DNA of 37,237 nucleotides, taken from NCBI GenBank assembly GCA_050287105.1, contig JBNKBG010000018.1, forward strand, positions 1 through 37,237, written 5' to 3'. The notes below the pieces were generated by a model that saw only the letters and a list, made by a program, of their open reading frames with translations, ran no database searches and was not told the DNA's origin. Positions 33,426-37,237 of the stretch are shown piece by piece. Numbering within the stretch: the first letter of the stretch is position 1; each line of letters opens with the position of its first letter. The translations under genes were made by a program, and so were the position numbers. This stretch comes from JAPHTQ01 sp050287105 (GTDB taxonomy: Bacteria; Pseudomonadota; Gammaproteobacteria; Thiohalomonadales; Thiohalomonadaceae).

Positions 33426-34373
33426 TCAGAACAGTGACGCTTCTACCTGCAGGTATACGTGCGATACCGATTCGCCCACGCGGTCATAAAGACCGGGGAA
33501 ATCTTTTTCGAAACGCTGCATCTGCTCTTTTACGGTCGGTGCGATTTCATAATCCTGCTTGCCCTCGTCGTAACCGTTGGCAACGATACTCCAGAGGGTG
33601 TCGAAATAATCGCGCAGGCGAGTCACCGCTTTCACATCGGCAACCGGGCCATGGCCGGGAACGACCACTTTTGGCTCCAGTTTTTCCAGTTCACCGAGAA
33701 AGGCGATCCACTGTTTGACGTTGGAGTCGAAAGTGGCCGGTGGGCGTTTGGTGTACATGGTGTCACCGGTCAGCAGCAATTTTTTCTCCGGCAGCCAGAA
33801 AACGATATCGCCTGGCGAGTGACTGTTGCCGGAGAAGAGGATCTGCACCTCAACACCGCCGAACTCGCGCTTCATCGCCTTGACCACCGCATCCTTCGCC
33901 GGAACGGGGGTGAAGTTGCCGGTGGCACCACCGCTCATGTTGTTGAAGCGGTCGACCCACTCGAAACCGTTTTTGTTCATCAGATCGATGGCGACATCGG
34001 AGGCGATCATCTCCTGCGGTTTTTCAGGGGTGAAGGCGCCGTTACCCAACCAGTGATCACCGTGAGAGTGGGAGTTAATCACCCACTTGATCGGCGCCGT
34101 GCTCACCGTACGAATGGTTTTCAGCAACGCCTTGCCGATGGTCTCTGAAGATCCGGTATCGAATACCAGCAGGCCGTCGTCAGTAACAACGAAGGCGCTG
34201 TTGGAATTCCAGCCCAGGTTCTCCTCGTTGGGAAAATCGCTGGCAGGCGAAACGATGGCGTAGACACCGTCTGCGATCTTCTCCGCCTTCATCGGATAAT
34301 CGCCCACCTGTGCGGCAGCAAAAACAACGCCGCTAAAACAGAACAGCAACAACAGACTGATTAGCCTTTTCAT
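33426..34373 (-). CDS. Exported MBL-fold metallo-hydrolase within the gcv operon
   Basis: 315 residues from the ATG at 34373, chosen because AGGAGG lies 6 nt upstream and a signal peptide follows (LISLLLLFCFSGVVFAAA). A longer open frame would lose both. Zinc ligands of the metallo-beta-lactamase fold are all present: HSHGDH (His102, His104, Asp106, His107), His185 in GNSHSPGD, Asp204 in LTGDTMY and His241 in PGHGP. It should be periplasmic with two metals. The closest recalled relatives are SoxH/beta-lactamase-like hydrolases of unknown substrate; there is no evidence for a beta-lactamase role. The position between gcvPA and gcvPB is unusual. Confidence 0.92.
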   Translation of the reverse strand: MKRLISLLLLFCFSGVVFAAAQVGDYPMKAEKIADGVYAIVSPASDFPNEENLGWNSNSAFVVTDDGLLVFDTGSSETIGKALLKTIRTVSTAPIKWVINSHSHGDHWLGNGAFTPEKPQEMIASDVAIDLMNKNGFEWVDRFNNMSGGATGNFTPVPAKDAVVKAMKREFGGVEVQILFSGNSHSPGDIVFWLPEKKLLLTGDTMYTKRPPATFDSNVKQWIAFLGELEKLEPKVVVPGHGPVADVKAVTRLRDYFDTLWSIVANGYDEGKQDYEIAPTVKEQMQRFEKDFPGLYDRVGESVSHVYLQVEASLF

Positions 34374-34443
34374 AACACTCCTCCTTACAGCCCCTGTTTT
34401 TCGGGTTTTGTAGTTAGTGCTTGTTGCATCTCGGTTTATCGCA

Positions 34444-35805
34444 CTAGCGGCCAAGAATTTGTGCCAGGTGCGCGGCATAGGTATCGAGGTCTTCATCGCT
34501 GCGTGTTTCGGTGGCACAAACCAGTACGCAGTTTTCCAGTTCGGGATAGTCACGCATCACCGCGTAACCGCCGAGCAGATCCTGCGCTGCCAGTTCGCGC
34601 AATACCGCGTTCGCATCGGTCGGCAGACGCAGCAACGCTTCATGGAACACGGTACGGTTGAACACCTGCTCTACACCATCGATAGCGGTCAGTTTCTCCA
34701 CCAGCTTGCGGGTGTTGGCATGGCAGGCGGCAGCAACGCGTTCCAGTCCACCGGCACCGACGGTGGCCATGTATACCGTGGCGGCGGTGGCCATCAAACC
34801 CTGGTTGGAACAGATATTGGAGGTCGCCTTGGCGCGACGGATGTGCTGCTCACGTGCCTGCAGGGTGAGGGTAAAACCGGGCTTGCCGTCGAGGTCGACG
34901 GTGCGACCGACGATGCGTCCCGGCATCTGCCGTACCTGTTCCAGTTTGCAGGCCATGAAGCCAAAATACGGGCCACCGGAAGAGAGCGGCGAACCGAGCG
35001 GCTGCCCATCACCGCAGGCGATGTCGGCACCGGTTTCACCCCATTCACCCGGCGGAGTAAGCAATGCCATGGCAGTCGGGTTGACCAGGCCGATCGCCAG
35101 CATGTTGTTAGCGTGAGCCCAGTCGGTCAGCGCATCGACATCTTCCAGCACACCGAAGAAGTTGGGTTGTGGGATCACCAGCGCGGCGAAGTCTTCGCCT
35201 TCATAGTGTTTCAACGATTCAACCAGGGTGTTGCCGCCCGTGGTGCAGTAGGGCAACTCCACCAGTTCGATGCCCTGATTGCGTACGATGGTGTGCACCA
35301 CCTTGCGGTAATCCGGATGCACCGTGGCAGGCATAAGAATGCGTTTCGATTTCGACTTGCGATTGGCACGCACCGCCATCAACACCGCTTCGGCCAGTGC
35401 CGAGGCACCGTCGTAAAGTGAGGCGTTGGCGACCTCCATGCCGTTCAGTCCCGCAATCATGCTCTGGAATTCATAGATGACTTGCAGGGTGCCCTGGCTC
35501 GCCTCCGCCTGATAGGGGGTGTAGGCGCTATAGAACTCACCGCGGGTCACGATCTCCCATACCGCCGCCGGGATGTGGTGCTCATATGCACCCGCACCGA
35601 TAAAGCAGAGCGGCTGACCATCCGCCGCCGCACGTTGATGCATCAGACGGCCAACACTCGCTTCGTTCAATGCGGGAGGGACTTGCTGCAAACCCTTGGC
35701 ACGCAGCTCCGCCGGGATTTCGTCGAACAGCGATTCGATGCTGTCGGCGCCGATGGACGCCAGCATCGCCCTGATATCGTCTTCGGTATGGGGAATAAAC
35801 GGCAT
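34444..35805 (-). CDS. gcvPA: Glycine dehydrogenase (decarboxylating) subunit 1
   Basis: 453 residues, the N-terminal half of the split P-protein. It begins MPFIPHTEDDIRAML and contains FIGAGAYEHHIPAAVWEI, YTPYQAEASQGTLQVIYEFQ, ANASLYDGASALAEAVLMA and SNICSNQGLMA. It forms the heterotetramer with GcvPB but carries no PLP lysine. It follows gcvH by 10 nt, so these two are certainly co-transcribed, while 70 nt separate it from the MBL gene. Normal length and intact motifs. Confidence 0.97.
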   Translation of the reverse strand: MPFIPHTEDDIRAMLASIGADSIESLFDEIPAELRAKGLQQVPPALNEASVGRLMHQRAAADGQPLCFIGAGAYEHHIPAAVWEIVTRGEFYSAYTPYQAEASQGTLQVIYEFQSMIAGLNGMEVANASLYDGASALAEAVLMAVRANRKSKSKRILMPATVHPDYRKVVHTIVRNQGIELVELPYCTTGGNTLVESLKHYEGEDFAALVIPQPNFFGVLEDVDALTDWAHANNMLAIGLVNPTAMALLTPPGEWGETGADIACGDGQPLGSPLSSGGPYFGFMACKLEQVRQMPGRIVGRTVDLDGKPGFTLTLQAREQHIRRAKATSNICSNQGLMATAATVYMATVGAGGLERVAAACHANTRKLVEKLTAIDGVEQVFNRTVFHEALLRLPTDANAVLRELAAQDLLGGYAVMRDYPELENCVLVCATETRSDEDLDTYAAHLAQILGR

Positions 35806-35815
35806 GGTTATAGAC

Positions 35816-36208
35816 TCAGTGTTCTTCGGCAGCGATGACCTGATAGGCCTCGGCGTCGAGCAGAGCGTCGATCTCGCTGTCGTCTGCCGGTTTCATCTTG
35901 AACAGCCAGCCATCGCCGTAGGGATCTTTATTGACGATCTCCGGGCTGTCTTCCAGCGCGCTGTTGGCCTCGGTGACTTCACCGTCGATCGGTGCGTAGA
36001 CATCGGAAGCGGCTTTGACCGATTCGACCACGGCGCAGTCTTCTTCGGCGGTCAGGGCGCGGCCCACTTCAGGCAACTCGACAAAGACCATATCGCCAAG
36101 CAGTTCCTGGGCGTGTTCGGTGATGCCAACGGTAACCGTACCATCCGCTTCGCGGCGCACCCACTCGTGGGATTTGGTGTATTTCAGTTCTGCGGGAACA
36201 TTGCTCAT
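35816..36208 (-). CDS. gcvH: Glycine cleavage system H protein
   Basis: 130 residues, standard. The lipoylated lysine is Lys65 in VVESVKAASDVYAPIDG, and the N-terminal block KYTKSHEWVRREADG is typical. GcvH shuttles the aminomethyl intermediate between P, T and L proteins. Its lipoyl group needs LipB (encoded at the far side of this window) and LipA. It lies between gcvT and gcvPA with gaps of 21 and 10 nt. Confidence 0.97.
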   Translation of the reverse strand: MSNVPAELKYTKSHEWVRREADGTVTVGITEHAQELLGDMVFVELPEVGRALTAEEDCAVVESVKAASDVYAPIDGEVTEANSALEDSPEIVNKDPYGDGWLFKMKPADDSEIDALLDAEAYQVIAAEEH

Positions 36209-36229
36209 TTCAATCTCTCCTGATTTTGT

Positions 36230-37237
36230 TTATTCGATTACTGCCTTGCCGTTACGCACGAAGGGCGGTTTGACGATGCGCGCCTTCAATAGTTTGTTGC
36301 GGATCTCGACGCCAACCTCAGTAGTATCGCCGACTGGTACTCGCGCCAGGGCGATCGCCTTGCCCATGGTCGGGGAAAAACTGCCGCTGGTGGTCTCGCC
36401 TTCACCGAGTCCTGCCAGTACTACCTTCTGGTGCGAACGCAATACACCTTTGTCTTCCAGTACCAGACCAACCAGTTGCTGAACCGGACCGTTGTTGTGT
36501 TCCGGTTCGATCACATCGCGACCAATGAAATTACGATCGCGTGGTTCCCAGGCGATGGTCCAGCCGAGGCCGGAGATCAGCGGCGAGGTATCTTCAGTCA
36601 TGTCCTGACCGTAGAGGTTCATGCCCGCCTCCAGGCGCAGGGTGTCGCGTGCACCGAGGCCGCAGGGCAGAACGCCCGCGTCCAGCAGCCCGTGCCACAT
36701 GTCTTCGGCATCCTCTTCCGGCACCATGATCTCATAACCGTCTTCGCCGGTGTAACCGGTCCGGGCAACAAACAGACCAGCGGTTTCGGCGGCAGCGAAG
36801 CGACCCAGTCCTTTAACATCGGCGGCGTGATCGCCCAGCAGCTTGTGTACCGCGTCACGGGCGTTAGGCCCCTGCACAGCGATCATTGCCAGGTCGTCAC
36901 GCACTTCCACTTCGACATCGAACGACGGTGCGTGGCGCTGCATCCAGGCGATATCCTTGTCGCGAGTCCCGGCGTTGACCACCACCCGGTACCAGACATT
37001 GCTCATGTGATAGATGATCAGGTCGTCGATCACCCCGCCACGCGGATTGAGCATGCAACTGTAGAGTGCCTTACCCGGCTGGCCATCGAGCTTGGAGACG
37101 TCGTTTGCCATCAGGTAACGGAGGAAGTCGCGGGTCTTGGCACCGCGCAGATCCACCACGCACATGTGCGAGACATCGAACATACCTGCGGCACGACGCA
37201 CCTGATGGTGCTCTTCGATCTGCGAGCCGTAGTGGAT
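36230..37237 (-). CDS. gcvT: Glycine cleavage system aminomethyltransferase, N-terminus beyond the window
   Basis: About 335 residues visible, running off the right edge. The frame continues upstream of the first in-window methionines through IHYGSQIEEHHQVRRAAGMF, which is internal GcvT sequence, so roughly 20 N-terminal residues are missing. Family blocks are MFDVSHM, GGVIDDLIIYHM, VQGPNARDA, TGYTGEDGYEI, CGLGARDTLRLEAGMNLYG and FIGRD. The enzyme transfers the methylene unit to tetrahydrofolate and releases ammonia. It is first in the gcvT-gcvH-gcvPA order; any glycine riboswitch would be outside the window. Confidence 0.97.
   Translation of the reverse strand: MHYGSQIEEHHQVRRAAGMFDVSHMCVVDLRGAKTRDFLRYLMANDVSKLDGQPGKALYSCMLNPRGGVIDDLIIYHMSNVWYRVVVNAGTRDKDIAWMQRHAPSFDVEVEVRDDLAMIAVQGPNARDAVHKLLGDHAADVKGLGRFAAAETAGLFVARTGYTGEDGYEIMVPEEDAEDMWHGLLDAGVLPCGLGARDTLRLEAGMNLYGQDMTEDTSPLISGLGWTIAWEPRDRNFIGRDVIEPEHNNGPVQQLVGLVLEDKGVLRSHQKVVLAGLGEGETTSGSFSPTMGKAIALARVPVGDTTEVGVEIRNKLLKARIVKPPFVRNGKAVIE

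Overview
The window looks like a chromosomal segment of a gammaproteobacterium, probably a Chromatiales-type sulfur oxidiser or a related respiratory generalist. The reasons are the gatCAB/mreBCD divergence, the dacA-ybeD-lipB order, a glycine cleavage operon with split P-protein subunits (gcvPA/gcvPB), an octaheme c-type cytochrome of the tetrathionate reductase family with its own cytochrome b, a GAF/HD-GYP signalling protein and many small c-type/redox genes. The genus is inference; no rRNA or other marker is present.

Layout. (1) 1-3980, minus strand: the 5' part of hslO, a MITE-like inverted repeat, then gatC-gatA-gatB (transcribed right to left). (2) 4123-13666, plus strand: an unbroken cell-wall elongation cluster mreB-mreC-mreD-mrdA(PBP2)-rodA-mltB-rlpA-dacA-ybeD-lipB. 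Most junctions overlap or are only a few bases apart. The mreB-mreC junction instead carries a long imperfect hairpin, and mreC seems to lack a normal start codon. (3) 13676-16039, minus strand: a TPR lipid/periplasmic-type protein and a Csd6-like L,D-transpeptidase that share a homologous C-terminal NTF2-like domain. (4) 16204-18272, plus: GAF/HD-GYP protein and a YaiI-family protein. (5) 18316-19539, minus: a secreted repeat protein with a DUF11-like domain and a C-terminal sorting-type tail. (6) 19754-21808, plus: a divergent FeoB-like transporter. (7) 21858-24772, minus: small cytochrome c, octaheme cytochrome c and membrane cytochrome b. A textbook hairpin plus U-tract lies in the leader of the octaheme gene. 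(8) 24857-25107, minus: a DUF2892 membrane-protein gene broken by a perfect 41-bp tandem duplication. (9) 25255-29475, minus, lower GC by eye: two paralogous small outer-membrane barrels followed by a DUF1800 lipoprotein and a Tat-exported DUF1501 protein. (10) 29929-37237, minus: gcvT(partial)-gcvH-gcvPA-MBL hydrolase-gcvPB-dgkA-PfkB kinase-ribE.

How the parts fit together. Region 2 encodes the Rod machinery (MreBCD scaffold, SEDS polymerase RodA, transpeptidase PBP2) together with wall-trimming enzymes (MltB, RlpA, DacA), and region 3 adds a further wall-modifying enzyme. Region 7 is a self-contained periplasmic electron-transfer module. Region 9 is the least understood set: two barrels with a DUF1800/DUF1501 pair, all with export signals. 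It is the best candidate for an undescribed envelope system. Region 10 is one-carbon/glycine catabolism with a periplasmic metallo-hydrolase placed between the two P-protein subunits.
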